NCBI GenBank assembly: GCA_965112735.1
Contig: OZ218958.1
Span: forward strand, 3,534,001 to 3,598,000
DNA: 64,000 nt
Source: Phaeosaccion multiseriatum
Lineage: Eukaryota > Ochrophyta, other classes
Direction: 5' to 3'
Positions 1-10,714 of the stretch are shown one piece after another (within the stretch, counting starts at the first letter, position 1; the number at the start of each line of letters is the position of its first letter). The notes under the pieces are model-generated. The model saw only the letters and a list, made by a program, of their open reading frames with translations. It did not search any database and was not told the DNA's origin. Both the position numbers and the translations under genes were made by a program.

Positions 1-289
1 CGGCGCATCTTGCGCTTGGCTTGCTCTCCGCACTTGGCCACGGAAGCCTTCGAAGTGACCACGGAAGCCTTCGAAGTGACCACGAGGTCCACATGTCCAG
101 ATGGAGGTTCCGCACTTACAGACTATTCTATTTACGCAAAAGAGACTTGATTATTTAACCCTCCGAAGCAAGGCAGGGCAACAGGGGAGCAGTGACTAAG
201 GCAACAGGGAAGCACTGACTAGTCTTCAGAGGGTAACCATCGTTATGTTATGTACATGTATAAATATAGCAATCATCTTGAGCCATTCA
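1..289. other. Intergenic, no gene seen
   Basis: No supported gene. A 21-bp unit (core ACGGAAGCCTTCGAAGTGAC) is repeated twice in tandem near 35-82. The rest is unremarkable and more AT-rich than the flanking genes. Confidence 0.5.
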
Positions 290-925
290 CTCTTCCTCGA
301 AGTCAAGAAGAGCTAGGGCCTCCGTCAGCTTGCCCCTCTTGATGAGAAACATGCCCAGCTTGTTGGACGTGTCGAGCCTGTCCTGTCCTGTCCAGGTGAC
401 TCGGAGGAAGCGACTCCTCCCATATCGCCATGACCGTTACGGAAGAGCCCCTCGGCGTCCTCCAGCCTGCTCTGGGCCAGGAACTGTGTGCCGAGGTCGT
501 CGTAGGAGCGGGCCAACTCTGGGTCATTCACACGCAGCACCCGCTCGTGAATCGCCATCACCTCGCGGAGGAGCCGCTCCGCCTCCCTCCTTCTGCCCCT
601 CCGTTCAAGAAGACGGCCAAGGTTGCTCTACGAGGTGGCCAGGCAGCGTCTCGTGCGTGGGAGGGAGGATGTCCTCGTAAATCGCCGTCGACTTACGGGA
701 GAGCACCTGCCTCCGCCTCCTTCAGCTTGCCCAGGAGCACGAGAAGCGCCCCGAGGTTGCTGTAAGACCACACCAGGTACGAACCGTCCGGAGGCTGAAC
801 CTCCCAAATGGCCAACGCCTTGCGGTAGAGAGCCCCGCCTCCTCCAGCTTGCCCCGGTCTTGGCTGGAAAAATAGGCCTAAATCTTCGTACGACGCAGCT
901 TTGGAAAGTTCTTCCGTCAGCATTT
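290..925 (-). pseudogene. Broken TPR (kinesin-light-chain-type) gene fragment
   Basis: The minus strand carries at least three successive ~42-residue TPR units of the kinesin-light-chain/NPHP3 type. Recognisable pieces are LYRKALAIWE and SYSNLGALLVLLGKLKEAEA (about 923-700), then AIYEDILPPTHETL and SNLGRLLERRGRRREAERLL (about 690-560), then MAIHERVLRV and ARSYDDLGTQFLAQSRLEDAE (about 560-430). The pieces lie in different frames, with a TAG just before SNLGRLLERR and indels at the GGGG/KLEEAG stretch and after KLKEAEA. I see no introns that would repair all the breaks, so I call it a pseudogene or a badly decayed gene end. The family scaffolds protein interactions; no function is inferred for this copy. 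Confidence 0.6.
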
Positions 926-1166
926 GGTCCTTCCGTGTAGTGTGGAGGAAGTAAACCTGGGGCGTGACTTTAACCTCCCTCTGGACCTTCCTGCCTCTGT
1001 GCGAGCTCTATCGCTGAGCTATCAATACTCCGACCCTTTGCTTGGAGAGCCTTCCTGCTGGCCTAACCGTACGGCGTCGTCATCTCTATCCTACATACTG
1101 GAAACTGCTGATAAATGGAGAAGTGCTCCACCCTGCCGCTCTTTCCCGCCCCTCGCATTCACTGGC

Positions 1167-1682
1167 CTATCGCTCCTCCACCTCTCTCTCGCCCCTCCCC
1201 CTCCTGGAGGGTGCGATGAGCTGCTGACAGAGGCCCAGAATGTCCTCATTGAGCCGCAGCTGAGACGCCTCCATCCTGCTCACCTCCATCCTGCTCACGG
1301 CAGGAAGGGCCTTCCCTCCCTCCTCCCCCGTCTCCATCTCCTCTGCTTTGGCCGCCGCCCTGGCTAGCGCCACCCTCCGCTGTAGCTTATCCACAACAGG
1401 GTCCCTCTGCACCGCCCCCACCGCCAGGCTCCGCCACACTTCCCTCGCGTACTCTGCAGCCCGCCCTGCCTCCCCCTCCTCCCCCTCCCTCCCGTGCGCC
1501 CCTCGCAGCCTGTCCCTCCAGTGCGTGAGCGTGTGGAGTTGCTTCTCCTTGATCCTGCTGGCCTTGGTGAGGTGCTCTGCATACTCATCCAGTACCTTCG
1601 CCCTTCTCTCGGCCTCTGCCTGCTCGAAGCGAGAGGAAAGCGTCACTGCCACTGCTGCTGCCCCTTTCGCGCGTCTGCTGCG

Positions 1683-1726
<44 letters not shown>

Positions 1727-2562
1727 CCTCACTCGTCCCGCTGGCCCACAATGCTCCCTCATCCCCCTCGTCACTCTCATCCTCCCTCTGGCTCTGTCCG
1801 CCACCTCTCTGCCTCTGTCTTCTTCTCCCTTCCCTCTGCCTCTGTCTTCCACCTCGTTCCTCATCGTCGCTACGGCTGCTGCTCCTCCAGCGAGAAGATG
1901 CTGCCCCCCCCGGGGCACTGTGTCCTCGTTGCCTACGCTGCCTCCGTATCACCAACTGCTGCTGCTGCGACAACGCGAGGTCCACGAGGAGCGTTCGAGC
2001 TGCGTCGCACTGTCCCGCATTGAGCTTCACGCCCCCCTTCCCTCCCTTCCCTCCCTTCTCCGCCGACAGCAAGCCGAGCGCGAGCAGCAGCTCTCCGATG
2101 ACGGCCTGCCCTTTCCCTTGCACTTGCACTTGCCCCTGCCCCCGTCCTTGCCGTGAAGTGCCTTCCCCTCCCCTTTCCTCGTCCTGCTCGTCTTGGCTGT
2201 CGATGTCCCTGAGCAGCGCCGCCACCGGCCCGAGCACGCTCTGCATCCTTCGCTCCACCCCCCGCAACGCCTCTCCGACCTCAGAGTCGAATCTTCGCCC
2301 CCCCCCCGGGGGATCGCTCGTCACGGCCCACGTCAGAGCCGCCCGCATCGCCGCGTAGAGCGTGAAGACGAGTTTGGCCACGCTGCCCGCCGTCGGACCC
2401 GCAGCTGTCCCCCCGGATGCCTCTTCGTCGCCTGCGAGCAGACGGGCCACTCTCTGACACTCTGTCCTGCTCCAGTGAGTGAGAGAGAGGCCCTTGCGGA
2501 GGAAGGAGAGGACCTCGGATGCGTTCAGAGAGGATGAAGCAGGAGCTGTGAAGTCGGACAAG

Positions 2563-2621
<59 letters not shown>

Positions 2622-5600
2622 CGTGCGTGCCAGCGGGCGGGTGGGACAGGAGACAGGGATGAGTACAGACAGCAGCGATGCGACAGGGAGAGGCAGAGAA
2701 AGAGAGAGAGAAGATGAAGAGACGCCCACGCCTTCCTCCTCTTCCTCCCCAAGTCTTCCTCCTCTTCCTCCCCAAGCCTTCCTCCTCTTCCTCCCCAAGT
2801 CTTCCTCCTCTTCCTCCCCAAGCCTTCCTCCTCTTCCTCCCCAAGTCTTCCTCCTCTTCCTCCCCAAGCCTTCCTCCTCTTCCTCCCCACGCCTTCCTCC
2901 TCTTCCTCCCCAAGCCTTCCTCCTCTTCCTCCCCAAGCCTTCCTCCTCTTCCTCCCCAAGTCTTCCTCCTCTTCCTCCCTCCCACCCGTCTGAGCTCCTC
3001 ACCTGCGTGACTCTCTTGCCTGCCCCCTCCAGCGCTGTCAGCATGTCCCTCAGCAGGGGTAGCAGCTCTCTCAGCTCTCTCTCCAGGGAGCCCGAGGAGG
3101 CGGAAACCGCATCCCCACCCCCGCCCCTGTGATGCTGTATCACCAACTTGCCCTCCACGAGCGCTGCGAACTCCTCCATCCCCACGGCTCCGCTGCGCCT
3201 CTCCCCGGTGGCGGCGGCTGTGATGTGCTGCACAAGCTGCTCGAAGGGCGCCCACCCCAGCGAGAGCCCGAGCAACCGACGCAGGCCCGAGCGCAGCTGA
3301 AGCCGAGACAGAGGCCGCAGAGAGGCCACGCACGCACCCACGCCGGAGGGAGCTGAGCGGTCTGGCGAGGAGCAGAGGGGAGGCACAGCCACAGAGAATA
3401 GGCAGAGAGGAGCAGAGGGGAGGCACAGCCACAGAGAATAGGCAGAGAGGAGCAGAGGGGAGGCACAGCCACAGAGAATAGGCAGAGAGGAGCAGAGGGG
3501 AGGCACAGCCACAGAGGATAGGCAGAGAGGAGCAGAGGGGAGGCACAGCCACAGAGAATAGGCAGAGAGGAGTGAGGTGGGGAGGTGAAGAGGCAGGGAG
3601 GCGGAGGTGTGTGTGAGGAAGTTAACTAACATCATTTCTGACTAACTCCTTGCCTGCCTCTCTCATGCATGCACACCCGCGTGACTTTGCCGAAGCTGCG
3701 AGGCTGTCAGAGCTCAATATAAGAAAGTACAACCACTCACTCTCCCCACCCCCTTATTCACTCACTCCCTCCCTCCCTCACCCCCTCGCTCACTCCCTCT
3801 GTATCACCAACTTGTCCCCCACCTGAAGACGCCTCTCGCGGCATGGCGGCGAACACGAGCGCTGCGAATGTACGCACGGGTCGGGCACGCACGGCTCCGA
3901 GCCTGTACTCGTGCTTGCGTCTGTGGCTCTCCCCTGTCGCTCCTCGCCCCCCCCGCCTCCCCGCCCCCCTCCCCTCCTCATCCTCATCCTCATCCTCATC
4001 CTCATCCTCCGCGTCCTCCTCCTCATCCTCCTCCTCCTCCTCCTCTCCCTCACCCCTTGTCTCGTCGTCGTCCTCGAGCCACCCCAGTATCTCCATATCC
4101 CCCCTCTGTGCCCCCCCCCCCCCCACCTTACGGGACTGCATCTCCTGCTCAAACCCCTGATTAGCCCTCTCCCACCCCAGCGCCTGCTTGGCCGCACGCA
4201 GCAGTGGTGACACGTGTCCGCCTGTGCCTGCATCACCACGTGATCTACCTGTTGTGCGTGTATTGCCAACTGCTCTGCCTGGGGCACTGCCTCCCTCCTC
4301 CCAATCCTCGTCCACCTCGTCCAGCACCTTGGCAAAGTCGAGCTTGCTTCCCTCGGGCACTACCATATTCCCTTCGTATCGGGTGGAGGGTGTCCAGCCT
4401 TGCTCCTTAGCGAAGGCCGCGAGAAGCCTCCTGAGCTCCTGTGCCATCCGCCTCCCAAGCTCCACCGTGGCCCGACGCACGCGCTCTTCGCACTCTCGAA
4501 GCGTGTGGGTGGATGGCACCCATTGGCTCTCCAGGGGGGCGAAGGTCCGGAGCAGCTGAGCCTCGCTCTCCTGGGCTCTCTCGTGGCGGGCCTTGGAGCT
4601 GAACAAAGCGCCAAAGTCCGCCGACGAGGGAAGCCTCAAGGGAAGGGTCAGAGCCGTCAGAGCCGGGGCTGCACCGGAAGGTACTGAGGGAGGTCGATGC
4701 GGGTGATGGGGGAAAGACACGTCCCGCGTGGTGAAGGCTCTGACCCTCTCAAGCCGGAGCTTCTCTGCGTACCCCCCGGGGTCTGCGTACTCCTTCGGGC
4801 TCCTCCCCCATTCCCCTTCCTCCACAGAGCTCTGCCGCCGCCGGAGTGTCCGTCTTCGCTCTCCCTGCCCCTTCGCCCCCGTCCATCTGCTCGCGCCTTC
4901 TCTGTCCCTGTTTGCGTGTGTGTCGCCTCCTCCGGCAGTGTGAGTACCAGTGCTCGGGGCAGTCTCAATTTCAGTCTCTGGTCCGTCGTGACGGTGCCTC
5001 TGCCGCTTGACCCTCTGACGAGAGGCCCTCCGCCGCTGCTGCTCTTGCTCCGATCCATCCGACAGTAGCTCATGATGCTCTCGCTGCTCCTCGTCCTCCT
5101 CCTCGTGCGGCTGCTGGTTCGGGTGCCCCCCCTGGGCAGATGCCTCCCGATGGTGCGTCTGTACCACCAACTGCTGCTGCTTCTTCTCGGCCTGAGCCAC
5201 CTCTTTGCCGTGCTGCAGGGCCTCGTCAAGCAGCTGCGGCTTGCGCGACGTGGCGCGAAGAGGGCTGCCCCGCTCCTGCCTCTGCTCCTGTATCACCAAC
5301 TCCTGTCCCTGCCCCTGCTCGGTGCGAGGCTCAGGCATGGCTTGGGGGAAGAGCTCCTGCAAGTCACTCTTGAGAGGAGTCAGAGGGCCGCTCCACAGCT
5401 GAGGCCAGACAGAGGTACATGGGGAGGAGAGGTGGAGGCACAGGGGGCGGAGGAGGGGGGGAGGAGGAGCGGGGACGGAAGAGGAGGAGTGTGGAGACGG
5501 AGCAAGGGAAGAGACATTACATGCACAGCAGAGAGGCCGGGACGCGACGCGCGAGAGAACCTTCATCGCTGGTGAGAAGCGACTGACAACTGACGCCTAC

Positions 5601-6941
5601 CATGACGTCTGACGACTGCCTCGTTCTCCGTCTGACTCTCTTCCTCTCTTCCTCTCTGCCTCTCTGCCTCTCTTTCTCTCTACTTGTACCATCACACCCA
5701 CCTTGGGCACCCTGCTCGGCACCAGCGCTCCCTCAGCCGGTGGTGGAGCGAGGCTGCTCGGATCTTCTCCTCGGGGCCTTAGGGGGCTGCTCGCCGCTTT
5801 GCCCTCCTCCTTGCCCACCCCCTTGCTTTCTTCCCCTCTTGTGCTTGTGGGCCCATTGCCATCATCATTCTCTTCCCCTCTTGTGGGCCCATTGCCATCA
5901 TCATTCTCTTCCCCTCTTGTGCTTGTGGGCCCATTGCCATCATCATTCTCTTCCCCTCTTGTGGGCCCATTGCCATCATCATTCTCTTCCCCTCTTGTGC
6001 TTGTGGGCCCATTGCCATCATCATTCTCTTCCCCTCTTGTGGGCCCATTGCCATCATCATTCTCTTCCCCTCTTGTGCTTGTGGGCCCATTGCCATCATC
6101 ATTCTCTTCCCCTCTTGTGCTTGTGGGCCCATTGCCATCATCATTCTCTTCCCCTCTTGTGGGCCCATTGCCATCATCATTCTCTTCCCCTCTTGTGCTT
6201 GTGGGCCCATTGCCATCATCATTCTCTTCCCCTCTTGTGGGCCCATTGCCATCATCATTCTCTTCCCCTCTTGTGCTTGTGGGCCCATTGCCATCATCAT
6301 TCTCTTCCCCTCTTGTGCTTGTGGGCCCATTGCCATCATCATTCTCTTCCCCTCTTGTGGGCCCATTGCCATCATCATTCTCTTCCCCTCTTGTGCTTGT
6401 GGGCCCATTGCCATCATCATTCTCTTCCCCTCTTGTGGGCCCATTGCCATCATCATTCTCTTCCCCTCTTGTGCTTGTGGGCCCATTGCCATCATCATTC
6501 TTCTCCCTCGTCGTTTCTTCCCCTCTTGTGGGCCCATTGCCATCATCATTCTTCTCCCTCGTCGCTTCTGTCGGCCCTCTGTCGACGCTCTCCCTAACGG
6601 CTTCTCTCGGCTCTCTTTCGTGACCTTCTTTCCTCTTCGAGGCGCCGCTAGCGGAGAGTTGTCCGGGTTGGTGTTGTTGTTGGTGTTGGTGTTGGCGAGG
6701 AGCAGGAGGCCTTACCGTCACTGCTGCTCCTCCTCCTCCTCCTCCTCCTCCTCCTCTTGCTCCCCCCCCTGCCTCCCCTCCCTCCCAGTTTTGTCTTTCC
6801 TCTTCCAGTCCTGTACTTTTCACCCCCTGCAGCTCCTCACTTACTCCTACACTGCCGCTGCCGCTCCACTTCTCCTCCTCCTCGTGCTCCTCCTGCTGCT
6901 CCTCCCGCTGCTCCTCCTCGTGCTCCTCCTCCTTCTGCTGC

Positions 6942-6976
<35 letters not shown>

Positions 6977-9900
6977 CTGCTCCTGCTCCTGCTCCTGCTG
7001 CTCCTGCTCCTCCGGCTCCTCCTCCTCCCCCTCCTCCTCCTGCTGCTCCTCCTCCTCCTCCTCGTGCTCCTCCTCCTGCTGCTGCTCCTGCTTCTGTTCC
7101 TCTTCGGGCCATGTGGGGCTCTCGAGCTGTTTCGTCCCTCTCCCTCGCTCCTCCTCCCCATGCCTCTCTCCACCTCTCTCTCCAGCTCTCTCTCCACCTC
7201 TCTCTCCACCCCTCTCTCCACCCCTCTCTTCGCCCCTCCCCACGCGCCTTCCCCCGTCTCTCTCCTTTTGGCTGTGAGGAGGGGGGTGCTTTAGAGCCAA
7301 GGCCTTCAGCGCGTGTGTGAGGGCCTGCCTGCCTCCCTCCTCGAGGGGCACGGCGTCGTGAAGCAGCTCCTGCAGCCCCCTGCACCCTCCCCCCTCTTGC
7401 CCCTCTTGCCCCTCTTGCCTGGCCAAACTCAGCAGAGTCAGCCCGTCCATGCCGCTCCTCACCAGCGGACGTACAATCCCGTGCAGGAGGCGCTCTCTTT
7501 CTTCTCTCTCTCCGTACCCCTTCGCTCCTCTCCCTTCTGCTCCTCCCTCTCGCGCTCGGTCCTCTTGCGGCTTGAGGACGTCGGCAACCCACGCGATCAC
7601 TTGCACGTTCGTCCACTCCAACGGCCCCTCCCCCCGCCCCTCCCTTCCCCTCCCCCTCCCCCTCCCCGCTCTCGGAGGCAAGAAGCCCCCACTCTCAGCT
7701 CTGTCAGCTCTCTCCCGTTTCAGAGCGTGTCGGACGGCGTGGTCGAGGTGCAGTTGTAGCTTTAGGGCATGCAGAGGGGCCGACGCAGGCACATCAAGTA
7801 GGTCGGACAGCTCAGCCGACGAGAGAGAGAGGACCACCGAGCCGTCCACCCCGTGCTCATCGGCAGCCGCACAGTACTGGCCCAGCCCCAGCCCCCTTAG
7901 CCACTCCTGCACCGCTTCGCAGTCCCAGCAGGAGGGGAAGGGCAAGGCTATCGGCTCATGATCATCATCGACCCCTGTCTGGCCCTCCTCCTCCTCGTCC
8001 TCCTCCTCCTCCTCCTCCTCCTCCTCCTCTTCTTCTTCCTCCTCCTCGTCCTCCCACACTTGCTCTTGTTCTTGCCTCTCTTTCTTCTGATGCTTCTCTT
8101 GTATCTCTTGGGTCTGATGCTTCTGTTTCATCTGTTTCGTCTGTTTCATCTGCTGCATCTGCTGCATCGGTTGTCGTTGTCGGACGGAGCCTCTCCTCGG
8201 CCCACCGGTAAGCCTCCTCTCCACCGGCGGAGGCCTCCGTAGCTTTGCTGTGTTGAGCTTCGCCTTCTCCTTCCTCTCGAGCGACTCTGCCGACGCCGCC
8301 CAGCGCCTGGCCTCAGCCCCTCCCGTCCTCAGTGCCAATTCGATGTCCTCCTTGTGCCTCCTCAGCCGAGTTGGTGATACGATACCAGCAGGAGCGCCGC
8401 CAGGCACCCCTCGGAAGGTGAAGGTGAGAGGGCCTCCCTCCTTGGGAGCGTCGCACGCGTGGAGAAGCTCCCCCGGGGTGAGAATATCCTCGAGGCGCTG
8501 GCTCCGCTCGGCTTCTGAGCCGCACGGGAGAGCCGTGTAGCTGCCCCCCCCCCCCCTGCCCCCCCTTGCGAGGACGAAGCCCCTCGCCTCTGTCCCCAGG
8601 CATGCCTGTTCTCCCCTCATGGCCCCTCTGCTGAGTGCACCTCTGCTGAGGTGCCAGAACATGTTCCTCTCCACCGCCTGACGTACCTCCCCAAGGGTGG
8701 AGCGAGGCCGGAGCTGGGACAGCTTCAAAGGGCCGAAGGGCGTCATGACGCTGAGGGGGAAGCGCTTGGGCCGGAGAAACGCCGCAAACTCCTCCAAGTC
8801 GATCTCCCCATCCCGTGCATCTGCCTCTTGCAATGCTCCTTTCCCAGTTCCTGCCTCTGCTCCTGCTCCTGCTCCTCCGGTGTCGAAGCGCGAGACGAAG
8901 GCCCTGACGACCGAAGGCGCCACTCTCACGCCCGTGCGCCCCTCCACAGCGGTTCTGAACTCCTCTGCCGAGAGCTTCCCGGAGCCGTCCGTGTCCATGC
9001 TCCGGAAGAGGCTGGAGACGCATCCGTTGCCGAGCCTCAGGAGTAAGCGCAGTACGCCCTCCACGCTGCCACCGCCATCACCACCATCACCCCCATCACC
9101 CCCGTCACCTTTCAAGAGGGCCTCCAAGGCTGTCTTTCGCACGGAGAGGGGCCTGTCATCTCGTCTCCGCTTCTCTTCCATCGGGATCAGTCCTCTCAAT
9201 GCCTCGTCGCCGCCCCCTGCTCCTTCTCCTCCCCCAGTACTCATGCGGCGGACGATGGCTCGGAGCCGCTCCCTCCCCCTCCCGGGGGGCCGCCCCTCCC
9301 CCTCCAGCCCCCTCAGACCGAGGCTCTGCAAGCAGCGCAGCAGCGTGTCGAAGGGCACAACCTCACAGTTGGAGCCGAAGAGGGAGTCCAAGAAGGGCTG
9401 AGCCTCGGTCTCGTCCCTGAGCGCTTGCCTGAACTCCATCTGCAGCAGGTCCACCTCCGCCTCCTCCGCCGCGGCCAACGCCTCCATTGCGCCCAGCGAC
9501 AGCAGCGTGCCCTTGCAGATAGCTTGCTCGCCCCTGCCACTGCCGTCCCCATGGCCCTGTGCAAGGCTTTTGAGCAGTACCCTCGCCTCGTCCTCGGCCT
9601 CTAAGTCAAGGAAGTCCGTCTCATGCCGGCGCAGGGCGTGTTGGAGGCGGGTCCAGGCCGGGCTCAGGCGCAGGCACAGAGCCGCCGCGGTCACGTCACA
9701 CACGCACAGCGCATCCTGCAGAGAGCAAGCAGGGATACTACTGCTGCTGCTGCTGGCGTCTGGAGCGGGTGAGGAGGGTGCTGAAGGTTCGTCATCCTCC
9801 TCCCTCCCCTCCTCCATGTTGCTGCGAATATTGCGAACCTCTTCAGAGAGACTAAGGCCGCGCCCGACGAGATGGCACATCCACTGCTGCAGAATGGACT

Positions 9901-10375
9901 CAACCTCCTCCACTAAGGCCTTGCCTCTCTTCTTGCTGGCCCATGCCATGGAGTAAGCTCCTTCCGTCTCAGCCCCCTTCTGTGTCGCTGTTGCTGTGTC
10001 GTCCTGCCCTTCCTCCTGCCCATCGCCCGCCGGGCCGTCGGAGGTTATAGCCTCCTCCCCATCCCCCTCTTCGCTTGACAGGATGGGCCCGGAGCCGGTC
10101 TCCTGCGGAAGCTCGACCGTATTGACTTCTTGTCTCGAGTCTTGCCAAGCATCAAGTGCATCTGAAGCCGTGCCCCCCTCATCAATAAGACCGAGCGGCG
10201 CCGCCTCTTTGTCCCCATGATATCTGTTTTCTCCCCCTCCTCCTTCTTCCCCTCGCTTTCCTCCTCCTCTTTCTCCTCCTCCTTCAGTCAGCTTTTCACT
10301 CCCTTTGCCCGTCAGCCTGACGGTTCCCTTCGGCAGAAGTCGGCCAGACCTCTTGGCCTTCTTTCGCCTGCCCAT
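1167..10375 (-). CDS. Large EF-hand/SAM-domain protein, four exons
   Basis: Proposed exons (minus strand): 10375-5702, 5398-3823, 3361-3003, 2564-1167. Phases 0, 1 and 0 match at the three introns, giving about 2668 residues. The ATG at 10375 opens a basic N-terminus (MGRRKKAKRSGRLLPKG). Around residues 455-545 is an EF-hand with a canonical loop (DTDGSGKLSAEE) and a second degenerate one (DARDGEIDLEEF). Residues ~810-885 form a SAM domain (WDCEAVQEWLRGLGLGQY ... LKLQLHLDHAV); ~912-1015 look like a second, weaker SAM. A long Glu-rich region and a minisatellite-encoded block (~1270-1510) follow. Exon 2 has charged helices, and the C-terminal exon has Gln/Ser tracts and a coiled-coil-like segment (EQAEAERRAKVLDEYAEHL). 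I do not recognise the family; a Ca2+-responsive scaffold is an inference from the domains. Internal repeats may vary between alleles. Confidence 0.72.
1946..1957 (+). repeat. Dispersed 12-mer GTATCACCAACT, exonic copy
   Basis: Exact copy inside the last exon of the EF-hand/SAM gene, next to CTG triplets. Read on the gene's strand it encodes Q-L-V-I-R. Confidence 0.7.
2572..2626. repeat. (GT)n microsatellite in intron
   Basis: A dinucleotide run inside intron 3 of the EF-hand/SAM gene. On the minus strand it is the (CA)n tract directly before the CACAG acceptor of the last exon. Confidence 0.85.
2741..2978. repeat. 23-bp minisatellite in intron
   Basis: About ten tandem units of CTTCCTCCTCTTCCTCCCCA plus AGT/AGC, alternating between two endings. 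It fills intron 3 of the EF-hand/SAM gene. Because 23 is not a multiple of 3, the ORFs across it are artefacts. Confidence 0.85.
3137..3148 (+). repeat. Dispersed 12-mer GTATCACCAACT, exonic copy
   Basis: Exact copy in exon 3 of the EF-hand/SAM gene; read on the gene's strand it gives K-L-V-I-Q. Confidence 0.7.
3366..3575. repeat. 40-bp minisatellite in intron
   Basis: Five near-identical 40-bp units (GAGGCACAGCCACAGAGAAT followed by AGGCAGAGAGGAGCAGAGGG). It lies in intron 2 of the EF-hand/SAM gene and ends just before the acceptor of exon 3 at 3361/3362. Confidence 0.85.
3801..3812 (+). repeat. Dispersed 12-mer GTATCACCAACT beside a splice donor
   Basis: Exact copy in intron 2 of the EF-hand/SAM gene, about 10 nt downstream (on the minus strand) of the exon 2 donor at 3822. 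Confidence 0.65.
5290..5301 (+). repeat. Dispersed 12-mer GTATCACCAACT, exonic copy
   Basis: Exact copy in exon 2 of the EF-hand/SAM gene (E-L-V-I-Q). A one-mismatch copy (GTACCACCAACT, Q-L-V-V-Q) lies 129 bp away at 5161-5172. Confidence 0.7.
5838..6560 (-). repeat. Coding minisatellite (NDDGNGPT repeats)
   Basis: Tandem 33-bp and 42-bp units in exon 1 of the EF-hand/SAM gene encode NDDGNGPTRGEE- and NDDGNGPTSTRGEE-type modules. Both lengths are multiples of 3, so the frame is kept. About 20 units are present in a partly regular short/long order, a higher-order pattern typical of unequal exchange. Confidence 0.9.
8369..8380 (-). repeat. Dispersed 12-mer, reverse orientation, exonic
   Basis: AGTTGGTGATAC on the plus strand, inside exon 1 of the EF-hand/SAM gene. 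The gene strand reads I-V-S-P-T-R, so the orientation relative to transcription is opposite to the 1946 and 3137 copies. Confidence 0.7.
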
Positions 10376-10714
10376 AGGTAGTAGGTGAAGGAAAGAGGCA
10401 GCAGAAGTCCCCTACTATCTCACAAGTATGATAGAGGGGGGAGGCAGACGGGGTGGGGGAAATGGGGGGAAAAGGGGGGCGATGGGGGGCTCATAAACAG
10501 TTACGCCATCTGTAAGAACTGCGGATGAGGAGGCCTCGGAGCGAGCGAGCAGGAGGAGATTTGGAACGAGATAAAATACTTTACTGTAGACAATCTAGAC
10601 AAAGGTACCCGTAAACAACAGTGCAGTGCAGCACGATCAGGGGGGTGGGTAGCAGCACCACCACTAGTAGTAGCAGCAACGGCAAGAGGCTTGGAGAGGA
10701 GGAAGGGCCGCCAT
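10376..10714. promoter_or_regulatory. Divergent promoter region, EF-hand/SAM gene and fabI
   Basis: 339 bp lie between the two divergent start codons. It contains G-rich runs near 10430-10490 and an AT-richer part (10561-10620). The fabI frame stays open upstream of its ATG without a further in-frame ATG, so the transcription start and any plastid leader for fabI are unresolved here. No TATA box is called. Confidence 0.4.

Noticed and set aside
2741-3575. Regularly spaced repeats that could look like a CRISPR array
   Set aside because: Units are directly tandem without unique spacers, lie in an intron of a eukaryotic gene, and no cas genes exist.
5602-6623. Long plus-strand ORFs (~300 residues) of LWAHCHHHSLPL or LVGPLPSSFSSP repeats
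   Set aside because: Antisense shadows of the in-frame minisatellite of the EF-hand/SAM gene; all frames stay open because both unit lengths are multiples of three.
8369-8380. The 12-mer read as a 13-nt mini-intron (GTTGGTGATACAG)
   Set aside because: Far below any plausible intron length, and exonic copies keep the frame only if retained.
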